The notes under the pieces: model-generated
Databases searched by the model: none
What the model saw: only the letters and a program-made list of their open reading frames with translations
What the model was told of the DNA's origin: nothing
Part shown: piece after piece, positions 54,458 to 62,803 of the stretch
Position numbering within the stretch: the first letter of the stretch is position 1
Layout of the letters: every line of letters starts with the position of its first letter
DNA from: Gp6-AA40 sp963742105
GTDB lineage: Bacteria > Acidobacteriota > Vicinamibacteria > Vicinamibacterales > UBA2999
Assembly (NCBI GenBank): GCA_963742105.1
Contig: CAVUKN010000007.1
Location: forward strand, 1,116,001-1,180,000
Reading direction: 5' to 3'
Length of the DNA: 64,000 nucleotides
Made by a program: the position numbers and the translations under genes

Positions 54458-55507
54458 ATGGCGGAGCGCTTCGATGCGCCTCGCGACGTCATTCGCGGCG
54501 CGGTCGCTCACCTGGCGTTCCCTGCCGCTGTGGTCGAAGTGGGAAATGCTACCCAGCCGCTTTGGTCCGAGGCGTTCGGCCGGCTCACCTTCGGCGCCAA
54601 CGCTTCGCCCGCGCATCCTGAGACGATCTTTGACATCGCCTCGCTGACGAAGGTCCTGTCCACCGCCTCTCTCCTGATGCGCGCAGTCGAGCACGGCGAG
54701 ATCGCGCTCGACGATCCGGTCGGCGCGCACGTCAACGAGTGGCGGGGCGCCGATCGCGACGACGTCACCATCCGCGATCTCCTGTCGCACTGCAGTGGAC
54801 TGCCGGCGCACCGGCATTACTATCGGGACAACGGCGGTCAGGACGCGTTCCGGCGCGCCATTGCTGCCGAGCCGCTCGACTACGAACCGCGCACGCGGGC
54901 GATGTACAGCGACCTCGGGTTCATGCTGCTCGGCTTCATCCTCGATCGCCGGTACCGACTCGCGGATCGGTTCGACGCGACGAAGTCGGAGATCGCACCC
55001 GCCGACGAACTCCAGTTCCATCCACCCCCTGTCTGGTGGCCACGGACGGCGCCAACAGAAATCGACTGGTGGCGGGGGCGGCTCTTGCGGTGCGAGGTGC
55101 ACGACGAGAATACGTTTGCGCTCGGCGGCGCCGCCGGTCACGCCGGCCTGTTTGGAACCGCGGCCGGAGTCGGCAGCTTTGCCAGACACCTGTTGCAGAT
55201 CCTCGGCGGACGCACCGGCGCCTTCCGCACGGACACGGTCCGCGAATTCACGACGCGCCGCGCCGACGTTCCCGGTTCACGCGCGCTCGCCTGGGACACG
55301 ATGCTGCCCGCCTCGTCGTGTGGGACGTTGATGTCGCCGCGGGCTTTCGGCCACACCGGGTTCACGGGCACGTCGCTGTGGATCGATCCCGATCGCGAGA
55401 TCTACGTCGTGCTGCTCACCAACCGCGTCCACCCGACCCGCGCCAACACCATGATTCAGGACGTGCGCCGGGCATTCCACGATGCGACCATGCGGGCGTT
55501 GATGTGA
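54458..55507 (+). CDS. Serine hydrolase, class C beta-lactamase/AmiE-like
   Basis: A 349-residue member of the beta-lactamase/DD-peptidase superfamily. The catalytic SxxK is SLTKV (about 62-66), the Tyr motif is YSD, and the third box is HTG (HTGFTGTSLWIDP). The last box resembles the AmiE/YbbE amidases that cut MurNAc from peptides, rather than true beta-lactamases with KTG. No signal peptide is seen. Its location next to murQ, a sugar kinase and a GHL10-like protein supports a role in cell-wall recycling; this is inference. Confidence 0.7.
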   Translation: MAERFDAPRDVIRGAVAHLAFPAAVVEVGNATQPLWSEAFGRLTFGANASPAHPETIFDIASLTKVLSTASLLMRAVEHGEIALDDPVGAHVNEWRGADRDDVTIRDLLSHCSGLPAHRHYYRDNGGQDAFRRAIAAEPLDYEPRTRAMYSDLGFMLLGFILDRRYRLADRFDATKSEIAPADELQFHPPPVWWPRTAPTEIDWWRGRLLRCEVHDENTFALGGAAGHAGLFGTAAGVGSFARHLLQILGGRTGAFRTDTVREFTTRRADVPGSRALAWDTMLPASSCGTLMSPRAFGHTGFTGTSLWIDPDREIYVVLLTNRVHPTRANTMIQDVRRAFHDATMRALM

Positions 55508-55617
55508 CGGGATTCTTCAGCGGCGCTCAGAACCGACAGGCGACGTAGACAAGCGAACTGTGCCTGTGACTTGATCCGGGCGGCCCCGGCAACGGGACCA
55601 GTGAGGAGACGCGGAAC

Positions 55618-56460
55618 TTAACGGCCGCGACCGGGCGCTGGTACCGGAACCGGCCCTCGGCCGCCGAACGGATTGGTCCCGCCGAATGGCCCTGGAGTGG
55701 GTGCGGGCCCTGCGCCGGGACCTCCGGGGCGCCCTGGAGGCGCTCCGCCGCGAGTTCCGGCACCCGGGGTTTGTGCCCCTCGCCCGCCCGCCTGCGTGGT
55801 GGCCTGGGTCGCGATGAAGAGCCATTGGTTGTAGTGGTCCGCGCCTTTGTAGAGCCGCAGCGACGCGTCCGTGCTCTTGCTGGTGACGCCCATGATGCCC
55901 GGCGTCGGGCCAATTCCGCCGAAGCCGGCGCCCCGTCCTCCCTGCGCTCCGCCCCCGCCGAGACTGAATGTCGATCCGGCCTGTCCCCGCGCACCCGCCG
56001 CGTTGCCAGGAGTGGCTGCGGCCGTGCCGCGTCCAGCCGTAGCGGTGCCCGCGCCTCCGCTGCGGTTGCCGGGTTGACCCGCTCCTGCGCGCCCCGCCGC
56101 TCCACCGGGCGTGAGTGGGTTGGTCGATTGCGCTCCGGCCACGGCCTGCCCGACCGCAACGGGCTGAAAATCGTCGTTCGCGATCGGGTCTTTGTATTTT
56201 TTTCGGAGAAACCGCTCTTGGACCAGAACGTCGAGCGTTGGCGGAAACGTGCCGGCGTACTTGCGCTGAAAGAGTGTGATCGCCCGCGCGTACTGCTCGC
56301 CGCGGAACACGAGTTCGGCTTCCCTCTCGCGGCGGGCAAGTGTGCTCCACGCCGGCAACGCAGCGGTCATCGCCACCGCCATCACCGCCATCAGGATGAG
56401 GAGCGCGACCATCGCATAGCCGCGCTCATCCCCGGCCACCCTCGCCCGATCTACCTGCAC
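55618..56460 (-). CDS. Pseudopilin-like protein with a long Gly/Pro-rich tail
   Basis: A 280-residue protein with a prepilin-like start: ERG|YAMVALLILMAVMAVAMTAAL, residues about 12-35. The usual Glu at +5 is replaced by Ala, as in GspK. A globular pseudopilin-type part follows (RREREAELVFRGEQYARAITLF, YKDPIANDDFQPV). It then has about 80 residues rich in Gly, Ala, Asn and Thr, a short globular segment, and a Pro/Gly-rich end. It is the last gene of the secretion operon, three bases after the Ig/PKD lipoprotein. Its role is likely an accessory tip subunit, which is inference. Confidence 0.55.
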   Translation of the reverse strand: MQVDRARVAGDERGYAMVALLILMAVMAVAMTAALPAWSTLARREREAELVFRGEQYARAITLFQRKYAGTFPPTLDVLVQERFLRKKYKDPIANDDFQPVAVGQAVAGAQSTNPLTPGGAAGRAGAGQPGNRSGGAGTATAGRGTAAATPGNAAGARGQAGSTFSLGGGGAQGGRGAGFGGIGPTPGIMGVTSKSTDASLRLYKGADHYNQWLFIATQATTQAGGRGAQTPGAGTRGGAPPGRPGGPGAGPAPTPGPFGGTNPFGGRGPVPVPAPGRGR

Positions 56461-56464
56461 CGGC

Positions 56465-57739
56465 CTATGGATTGACGTCCAGTGTCAACTGTCCGCTCGT
56501 ATTCGTCGTGCGACCATCAACGCAGCGTACGGTCACCGTCACCGTCTTCGTACCGCCGGCGGTGTAATCAGCCGAGGCGCGGTTGTTGGTCGTGGAGAGT
56601 GTCTGTACCACGGCGTTATTGCCGAAATTCCAGTCGAAGGTTCTTGCCGTGCAGCCGAGGACAGTCGCGGTGGCGTCGATATGACGGTTACTGCTGTTGC
56701 TCAGGTTCAGGAGCACCGTGGCCGGTTCCTGAACGATCACGATCAACGTTGACGTCGACACCTCACCGTTGACGTCGGTGGCTGTCAACCGTACGGTGTA
56801 GCTTCCCCCCACCAGATACTGGTGCGACGCGCCCACCGGCCCTGACAGATTCCCAAGCTCGATGATCGTCCCATCGCCGAAATCGATCGTCGACGTACGG
56901 ATGTTGCTGGTGCTCTGACCGCGTGCGGCGGTAAATACCGCGACATCACCAACATTCAGAGTCGAGCAGTTGCCGCTCGTCGAGGAGGTGCACGTCAGTG
57001 TCACGGACGGGCCTGGCTGGGCGGTCACCTTCGCGGCGGTTGCCGCAGTCTTGCCGCCGGCGCTGGCGCTGATGTTGGTGTCGACGTTCGTTGTCAGCTG
57101 AACTCGAGCTTCACCATTCGCGTCGGTGACGCCGGTCGTGCTGCTCAACGTGCCGTGATCGGCGGAGAACGTGACCGCGATTCCCGGGAGCGCTCTGCCG
57201 CCGGTGGCGAGCACCGAGGCGCTGACCTCCACCGTGCCGCCATTGGTCGACACTGTCGCCGGGTTGGTTCGAACCGTTACCGAGTCGACTGCAGCCGCAC
57301 CGACGGTGATCTGCACGACGTTGGCGGCAGTGGACGTCGTCGTTGCTCCCGTCGTTCCGCCGGTCGTGGTGGAGCCCGTGGTCGTGGAACCGGAACCGCC
57401 TGAAAGGGCCCGAATCTCGGCGACACCGGAAACGTCGCCTGCCATGAACGTTGCGGTGGCGACGCCGTTGTGCGTCTGCGTTTCAACCGGGTTCATGACG
57501 CCCAGGCTGGTCACGAAACGGACCGTCGTGCCGTTCTGCACCGGCGTGCCCGCGGGTTCGATCACGAAAGCCGTGATCTCAGTCTGGCCGCCGAGCGGCA
57601 GGACCCGCGTGGAGGCGCTGATGGTGATCGAGGAGTTGGTGGGCGCCAGCAGCGGCGCCTTGTCGCACGAGGCCGCTGCGGCCGCGGCGATCAGCAGCGC
57701 CAGCGCTCGCGCGGCGAAAAAGGTGATGCGGGTTCGCAT
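56465..57739 (-). CDS. Lipoprotein with Ig-like (Big) and PKD domains
   Basis: A 424-residue exported protein with a signal peptide ending in an AASC lipobox (Cys25), so it is probably lipidated. Repeated beta-sandwich domains follow: Ig-like segments with GTPVQNGTTVRFVTS and GRALPGIAVTFSADHG (Big_1-like), then a PKD domain with DFGDG near 290 and SYTVRLTATDVNGEVS. These domains usually mediate adhesion or surface spacing. It lies within the secretion operon, between the pseudopilin genes. ATG 57739 is used rather than GTG 57748, whose region overlaps no RBS. Confidence 0.65.
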   Translation of the reverse strand: MRTRITFFAARALALLIAAAAAASCDKAPLLAPTNSSITISASTRVLPLGGQTEITAFVIEPAGTPVQNGTTVRFVTSLGVMNPVETQTHNGVATATFMAGDVSGVAEIRALSGGSGSTTTGSTTTGGTTGATTTSTAANVVQITVGAAAVDSVTVRTNPATVSTNGGTVEVSASVLATGGRALPGIAVTFSADHGTLSSTTGVTDANGEARVQLTTNVDTNISASAGGKTAATAAKVTAQPGPSVTLTCTSSTSGNCSTLNVGDVAVFTAARGQSTSNIRTSTIDFGDGTIIELGNLSGPVGASHQYLVGGSYTVRLTATDVNGEVSTSTLIVIVQEPATVLLNLSNSSNRHIDATATVLGCTARTFDWNFGNNAVVQTLSTTNNRASADYTAGGTKTVTVTVRCVDGRTTNTSGQLTLDVNP

Positions 57740-57741
57740 GT

Positions 57742-58131
57742 CTACCACTCTGAATAGGGAGTGCCATCCAGCGCCGTGCCCTCGGCGCCGCTTTTCACGT
57801 TGAAGATGCCGGTCTCTGCCGCGGGGTTGCCCGGTTCCGGTTCGGCCAGCGTGGTCTGCCAGGTGTCCTTCGACTTCGTAAACGGATCAACCGGAACGTC
57901 GCGGATGTACTTCTCCTCGACGAGCGCATCCAGCGACGCCGGGTAATGGTTTTTGTCCGCGTAGAACTTGTCGATCGCTTCACGCATCTGGTGCAGGTCC
58001 TCGAGCAGCACCGCTTCCCTGGCGTGCTTCACGCTGTTGCCGTAGACGGCGAGCCCGATTCCGGCCAGGATGGTGATGATCACCATGACGATCATCAGCT
58101 CGATGAGCGTGAAGCCGTTCTGGCGCCGCAT
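57742..58131 (-). CDS. gspG: Type II secretion pseudopilin GspG-like
   Basis: GspG is the major pseudopilin of type II secretion. The 129-residue protein has the prepilin site QNG|FTLIELMIVMVIITILAGIG with Glu at +5, the long helix (REAVLLEDLHQMREAIDKF), and a C-terminal beta-domain with NHYPASLDALVE and PVDPFTKSKDTW. This is the GspG pattern, including a calcium-loop-like segment. Its start overlaps the stop of the upstream pseudopilin (TAATG). Confidence 0.85.
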   Translation of the reverse strand: MRRQNGFTLIELMIVMVIITILAGIGLAVYGNSVKHAREAVLLEDLHQMREAIDKFYADKNHYPASLDALVEEKYIRDVPVDPFTKSKDTWQTTLAEPEPGNPAAETGIFNVKSGAEGTALDGTPYSEW

Positions 58132-58598
58132 TACCAGTCCCGATACTTGGTGCCGTCGAGCGCCGTTCCGGGGCTCTTCGTATACACGTCGAACACGTTC
58201 TTGCCGCCCCAGGTCGTTGCATCCGGCTTGTCCTGGTAGGAGCGCAACCCCCAGTCCATGCCGTTCGTCATCGGATCGATCGGGATCCGGCGCAGGAATT
58301 TCAGCTTGCGGCCCGACGCGTCGTTGGCTGCATTGATCCCGTCGACCAGCGTCTCGAGATCCGGTGGGTATCCCTCGTTGCCCGGTTCGAGCTCGGACGC
58401 GGCGATCTGCCCAGTGTCGACCGCGTCCTTGAACTTATCGAGCGCGGTGCGCATCTCACGGAGGCCCCGGTGCAGTTCGGCCTCGCGCTGCCGCTGCGCG
58501 GTCACCTGCGCCAGCGGCATCACCGCCGACGCAAGGATCAGCAGAATCGCCGAGACGACGATGACCTCGATGAACGTGTAGCCGCGCTCGCTGTGCAT
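58131..58598 (-). CDS. Second GspG-like pseudopilin
   Basis: A 155-residue pseudopilin starting MHSERG|YTFIEVIVVSAILLILASAV, with Glu at +5 of the mature form. The helix continues QRQREAELHRGLREMRTALDKF. The end (RIPIDPMTNGMDWGLRSYQ.., PGTALDGTKYRDW) resembles that of the GspG-like gene beside it (GTALDGTPYSEW), so the two probably arose by duplication. ATG 58598 overlaps the secretin stop by one base (TGATG). Confidence 0.75.
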   Translation of the reverse strand: MHSERGYTFIEVIVVSAILLILASAVMPLAQVTAQRQREAELHRGLREMRTALDKFKDAVDTGQIAASELEPGNEGYPPDLETLVDGINAANDASGRKLKFLRRIPIDPMTNGMDWGLRSYQDKPDATTWGGKNVFDVYTKSPGTALDGTKYRDW

Positions 58599-61051
58599 CA
58601 CCGCACGGTCACTGCTGGCGGCGCCACGAACTGCAGTTGCAGCGGCGCACCCCCCGCGGCGGTCGCCGTGCCGCTGATCGACAGGTTGGCGTTGCCCGGG
58701 GCAATCGCGTCGAAGATCAAGGCGGCCAGCACGCCGGTCCCGGCAACCCCTGTGGTGTCATTGGTCCGCAGGATGGCAATGTCGATGCGCCCGCCGTTGG
58801 GATCAGCTTGCTGCGTGAAGGTGGCGTTGGCGCCACCCGTTCGCATGAAACTGCCTTCCTGCACGGTCCGAACACGGATGACGGCGGGGTTATAGGTCAC
58901 GGTCAACGATGCCGTGGACAAGCGCGACGTGCCGGTCACGGTGATCGGGACGGTATATGGGCCGGCGCCGGTCCGGAAATCGACGCCCGGAACGGAGAGC
59001 AGCACCTGCCCGCCGGATGCTGGCGGCAGCGCCTGCACGTTGGGCGTTCCAGCTGGAACACTCGCCGGCGGCGCCGGCCCGACGGCGGGCGGAGCAGCCG
59101 CCGCGGGCCCACCCACTGGTGCTGGCGGCTGGAGCGTCGTCGTGCCCGGGATCGGACCACTGCCCGGCGGTGGAACAGACAGTCCAGCCCCAGGCGCCGG
59201 GGCGGGAGCAACTGGTGCTGCAGGCGCGGCCGCCGGCACGGGCGGCTCCGTCTGGATCAGCGGCGGAGTACCGCCAAGGGCGGGATAGTTGGCGGTGCCG
59301 ATGAAGATCGGATTGAGGTCCTGCTGCGTCAGTTCCTGCGTTCGTACGATCCGCGGGGTCAGCAACATGATGATGTCGGTCTGATCCACCTCGCGCTCGT
59401 TCGCCGCAAACATCGCGCTGATGATGGGCACGTGCAGCAGGCCGGGAAAACCGCGCATGGACTTCCGCTCGGTCTCGCTGAGCAGACCCGCGAGGAGATT
59501 CGATTCGCCGTCGCGCAGCCGCAGACGCGTGGTGACCTTCCGCGACACGAAGCCGGGAATGGTCGTCCCGGCGACCACGACGTCACCGCCACGGGCGCTG
59601 TTCTCCAACATCAGGTCCATGATGATGTCGCCGTCGAGGGTGACGCGAGGGGTGATGTCGACGTTCACGCCGACAGGCCGGTAGTTGTACGACGTCAGCG
59701 GGTTGAAGTTCGCTCCGCCGGTTGCGATCGGCGTGAACGTGGTCGAGGGCACCGGAATTTCCTCACCAAGTGCCAGCGACAGCTTCGTGCCCTCGGACCC
59801 GCGGAGCTGTGGCTTCGCGATGATCTTGGTTTCGCTGTCGGTGGCGAGGAAGCGCACCACCGCCTGCGGCACGGCCAGATAGAAGTCGGCGGTACTGATG
59901 CCGCGGCTGATCGTATTGGCGTTGAACGCGGGCGACGTGAGCGCCCCGGCGGTTGCCGTCCCGGCGTTGCCGCCGGTGCCTGCACCACCGGCCGTGACGG
60001 AGCCGCCGCGGGGATCGACTTCGGGAGAGAACGTGCCGCCAATCGAGTACGTCCCCAGATCGAGGCCGAACTGCTTGGCGCGGCGACGGTTCACTTCGAG
60101 AATCTGCACGTCGATCACGACTTCTGCGCGCGGGTTGTCGTTCGCGTCGATCAACCGTTCGATGATGTCGACCATCGTCGTCGTGCCGCGTACCGTAATC
60201 GTGTTCGAACTCTTTGTTGCTGCGATCTGCGGCGGCACCTGCTGCCCGCCGAGACGGCCTACCTGGTTCAGCAGCTGGACGAGTTCGCCCGAGTCCGCGT
60301 GATTCAGGTAGAACGTCCGGATGACCTGGTCCTCGTACTTGGTGCGGTTTGCCAGGCTGTCCTGTGCCACGATGATCGTGCGCTGGTTCAGCACCTTGAA
60401 GAACAACCCGTTGGACAGCAGGACCTGGTTGAGCGCGTCCTGCAGCGTGACGTTCTCCAGGTTCACCGAGAACGGCCGATCGTTGAACGACGTGTCGTAC
60501 TGGACGTTGATCCCTGCTGCCTGGGCGATGGCGTTGAGAATCGTCCTCAGGCTCGTGTCGGATAACCGGATCGCCGGCAGGACCGTGTTCAGGTTGAACA
60601 GCGGCGGAGGGCCGGCGCGCCGCGCCGTCTCGCGCATCTGCTCCAGCGTGCTGCGGCTGCGCGCGGACGCCTCGACCTCGTCACGAATCTTGTGTTCGAC
60701 GTCGGATACCTTGCCGGCCAGCATGCGGTTCGGCGGATCGAGCTCGCTCGCGCGCCGATATTCACGCAGTGCTTCTTCCCACTGCATCCGCGCCTCGGCA
60801 AGCCGGGCCGCATCGACATGCTGCTGTGACGCGGTCAACATCGCGCGCTCGAGCGCGATCTTGTATTCCGGGTTGTTCGGATGTTCCTGGACGGCGATCC
60901 GGTACTGCTCGACGGCGCCGTCCCAGTCGCCATTCTGCGCGGCGGCGAAGCCCTTCTTGTATGCGGAGCCTCCTCCGCATCCGGCCAGCAGGATGGCGAC
61001 GACGAAGACGGCGGCCGGCCGCTTCAGTGAGATGAAGGCTGCGTTCGTCAT
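58598..61051 (-). CDS. gspD: Secretin with C-terminal cohesin-like domain (GspD/PilQ family)
   Basis: An 817-residue lipoprotein (lipobox LLAGC, Cys25). Domains in order: TPR-like repeats (about 30-110), a secretin N0/STN domain (RLSDTSLRTILNAIAQ, about 160-215), N1 (FYLNHADSGELVQLLNQV), the secretin channel (about 340-590, with RKVTTRLRLRDGESNLLAGLL and DIIMLLTPRIV), a Pro/Ala linker (about 600-680), and a beta-rich cohesin-like domain (684-817, LTVTYNPAVIRVRTVQEG). The channel forms the outer-membrane pore. The extra C-terminal domain is not part of classical GspD. Confidence 0.82.
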   Translation of the reverse strand: MTNAAFISLKRPAAVFVVAILLAGCGGGSAYKKGFAAAQNGDWDGAVEQYRIAVQEHPNNPEYKIALERAMLTASQQHVDAARLAEARMQWEEALREYRRASELDPPNRMLAGKVSDVEHKIRDEVEASARSRSTLEQMRETARRAGPPPLFNLNTVLPAIRLSDTSLRTILNAIAQAAGINVQYDTSFNDRPFSVNLENVTLQDALNQVLLSNGLFFKVLNQRTIIVAQDSLANRTKYEDQVIRTFYLNHADSGELVQLLNQVGRLGGQQVPPQIAATKSSNTITVRGTTTMVDIIERLIDANDNPRAEVVIDVQILEVNRRRAKQFGLDLGTYSIGGTFSPEVDPRGGSVTAGGAGTGGNAGTATAGALTSPAFNANTISRGISTADFYLAVPQAVVRFLATDSETKIIAKPQLRGSEGTKLSLALGEEIPVPSTTFTPIATGGANFNPLTSYNYRPVGVNVDITPRVTLDGDIIMDLMLENSARGGDVVVAGTTIPGFVSRKVTTRLRLRDGESNLLAGLLSETERKSMRGFPGLLHVPIISAMFAANEREVDQTDIIMLLTPRIVRTQELTQQDLNPIFIGTANYPALGGTPPLIQTEPPVPAAAPAAPVAPAPAPGAGLSVPPPGSGPIPGTTTLQPPAPVGGPAAAAPPAVGPAPPASVPAGTPNVQALPPASGGQVLLSVPGVDFRTGAGPYTVPITVTGTSRLSTASLTVTYNPAVIRVRTVQEGSFMRTGGANATFTQQADPNGGRIDIAILRTNDTTGVAGTGVLAALIFDAIAPGNANLSISGTATAAGGAPLQLQFVAPPAVTVR

Positions 61052-61623
61052 TGTGATGAGAGTCGAAGCGTCTGCTGTCCGCGGCCATCCGCGTATGCGA
61101 CATCGACGGAATCTGAGGCGATGCGAACGACGCGATAGCGCCCTTCGATGATATCGCCTTCCCTGCCGTAGAACGGGTTGCCCCGCGAGTCACTCAGAAC
61201 CGCCACGCGATCCGTCTGCGCCGCGGCGCCGAGAAGGCCGACGTACTTCAGCGGAATCGGCGGTGGAGGTGGCGGCCCGGTCGGAACCGGCGGCACGTAT
61301 GCCTGCGGTGGCGGCGCCGGAGCCGCTCGCGTCACCACGGGCGGCGGCGCTTTCGGCTGGAAGCGGAAAGGATTCCGCGATGCCTCCTTGAGTCCGCTGG
61401 CATCGTGCTTCAACGCGTCCAGCCGCACGTCGCTGACCGACGATCCATCGCGTCCGCTCGCGCCGGCTGCCTGATTGGACGGCTGCGACGCTGTTCCAGC
61501 CGGTGAGGCGGCGGTCGCGCGCGAGTCTTCCCGCCCGTATCGCACGTATGCGAGCACCGCCAGCAGCGCCAGCAGGCCACCGAGACCATACAGCTGCCGG
61601 CGCGGCGATTGGTTGGCGCTCAT
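61048..61623 (-). CDS. PilP/GspC-like periplasmic protein
   Basis: A 191-residue protein with an N-terminal transmembrane helix (about 11-26), a linker rich in Ala, Ser and Gly, a basic/Pro segment (RNPFRFQPKAPPPV) and a small beta-domain (IPLKYVGLLG..RVAVLSDSRGNPFYGREGDII..YRVVRIASDSVDV). The layout fits PilP or GspC, which link the inner-membrane PilNO platform to the secretin. It overlaps the secretin start and the PilO stop by four bases each. I cannot tell PilP from GspC by sequence alone. Confidence 0.7.
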   Translation of the reverse strand: MSANQSPRRQLYGLGGLLALLAVLAYVRYGREDSRATAASPAGTASQPSNQAAGASGRDGSSVSDVRLDALKHDASGLKEASRNPFRFQPKAPPPVVTRAAPAPPPQAYVPPVPTGPPPPPPIPLKYVGLLGAAAQTDRVAVLSDSRGNPFYGREGDIIEGRYRVVRIASDSVDVAYADGRGQQTLRLSSQ

Positions 61624-62192
61624 GGTGTCGTCCGGAAATAGGTGGAGAGTTCGAGCTTGACCCTCAGCTCCATCCCCGCGTCGTCGCCGGTCAACTCCAC
61701 GTTGTCGATGACGACAAACTCCGGCGCGGTTTCCAGTTGATGAATGAACGTACGCACGCTCGGATACGATCCCTGGAGTTCCAGCTCCGTCCTGAGCCGG
61801 GTCAGATTGCTCGAGCGCTTTTCCGCGATGTCGTTGGTGCCGCGGGAGTACATGAGGCCCGCTTCGCGCGCCAGCTGATGGAGCCGCAGATACACCAGCC
61901 GCCGCGCGCTGCTTACATCCATCGGCAGCACGTCCTTGTAGAAGGTGGCCAGCTCCGCGGCCGCGCGATCTTTGCCGGTCAACGCACCTGCCGCCTGATC
62001 GTGCTCGCTTTTCGCCAGTAGCAGCGCGCGCGCCGCGCGATCATCACGTCCGGCCACGTCCGCAACCTGCCGCGCCAATGGCACCACGAGCAACGTGTAG
62101 GCGAGCACGTTGGCGACCAGCGCCGCGAGCAGGGCGACGACCGCCCGGCGATGCTCGGTCAGGATGCGTCGAACCAGCGGCATCCGGCTCAT
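61620..62192 (-). CDS. pilO: PilO/GspM-like platform protein
   Basis: A 190-residue inner-membrane protein with one helix (about 17-38), a coiled coil (about 40-80) and a ferredoxin-like domain (TRLRTELELQGSYPSVRTFIHQLETAPEFVVID). This is the PilO/GspM layout. PilO pairs with PilN to anchor PilM and carry signals to PilP/secretin. It overlaps pilN by four bases. Confidence 0.75.
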   Translation of the reverse strand: MSRMPLVRRILTEHRRAVVALLAALVANVLAYTLLVVPLARQVADVAGRDDRAARALLLAKSEHDQAAGALTGKDRAAAELATFYKDVLPMDVSSARRLVYLRLHQLAREAGLMYSRGTNDIAEKRSSNLTRLRTELELQGSYPSVRTFIHQLETAPEFVVIDNVELTGDDAGMELRVKLELSTYFRTTP

Positions 62193-62803
62193 CGCGCGGC
62201 TCCGGAGCCCGATGGCCCGCGCGACGACGCCGTGGCGACCGCGTCCTGCCGCGCCCCGACGTACATACCGTCGACGACCGCCTCGAGCAGGCCGTCATCG
62301 TTCACGCGGTCTTCATGGGGCAGGACACCCTTGAACGCGCCGCTCTTCTCGAGCGCCTCGACGAACGCGTCGACGTCCTCGGCGCGTCGGGCTTGAACGA
62401 CGATGCCGACATAGAAGCTGCCGCTCGTTTCGAGGCGTGGCTGGACGGCGGTAATGCGCACATCGGGTGGCAGCGTGGTCTCGAACGTCTGAAAGAGCTC
62501 GGTCCAGGAGAACGTGCGCTGGTCGATGATTGCATTCGCCTCGCGCGCTTCGCCGGCAATGACGTTCAGTTCCTTCGCGTCGATGCGCGACCTGATGGCG
62601 GCGGCCTCGTCGCGCATCCGCCGGGCGTCGCGTTCCGCCTGAATGGCACTGGCGCCGAGCGACCGCTGCTGCAGCGTCAGGCGCACCAGCGACACCACGT
62701 TGTAGAGCGTGATGGCAACGACAAGGATGGTCAGCGTGCCGAGCACCGCCTGAACCGCGCGGGCGTTGTAGAACGGGCGGGTCGAGAGATTCGTACGAAG
62801 CAT
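62189..62803 (-). CDS. pilN: PilN/GspL-like platform protein
   Basis: A 204-residue protein beginning MLRTNLSTRPFYNARAVQA, with the PilN-type N-terminal motif that contacts PilM. It has one transmembrane helix (about 20-40), a coiled coil (about 45-90) and a ferredoxin-like domain (RITAVQPRLETSGSFYVGIVVQARRAEDVDAFVEALEKS). It starts one base before the pilM stop (62803). Confidence 0.78.
   Translation of the reverse strand: MLRTNLSTRPFYNARAVQAVLGTLTILVVAITLYNVVSLVRLTLQQRSLGASAIQAERDARRMRDEAAAIRSRIDAKELNVIAGEAREANAIIDQRTFSWTELFQTFETTLPPDVRITAVQPRLETSGSFYVGIVVQARRAEDVDAFVEALEKSGAFKGVLPHEDRVNDDGLLEAVVDGMYVGARQDAVATASSRGPSGSGAAR

Noticed and set aside
58637..60565. A 642-codon open frame antisense to the secretin gene
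   Set aside because: Arg/His-rich shadow with no family features; the secretin on the other strand is well supported.
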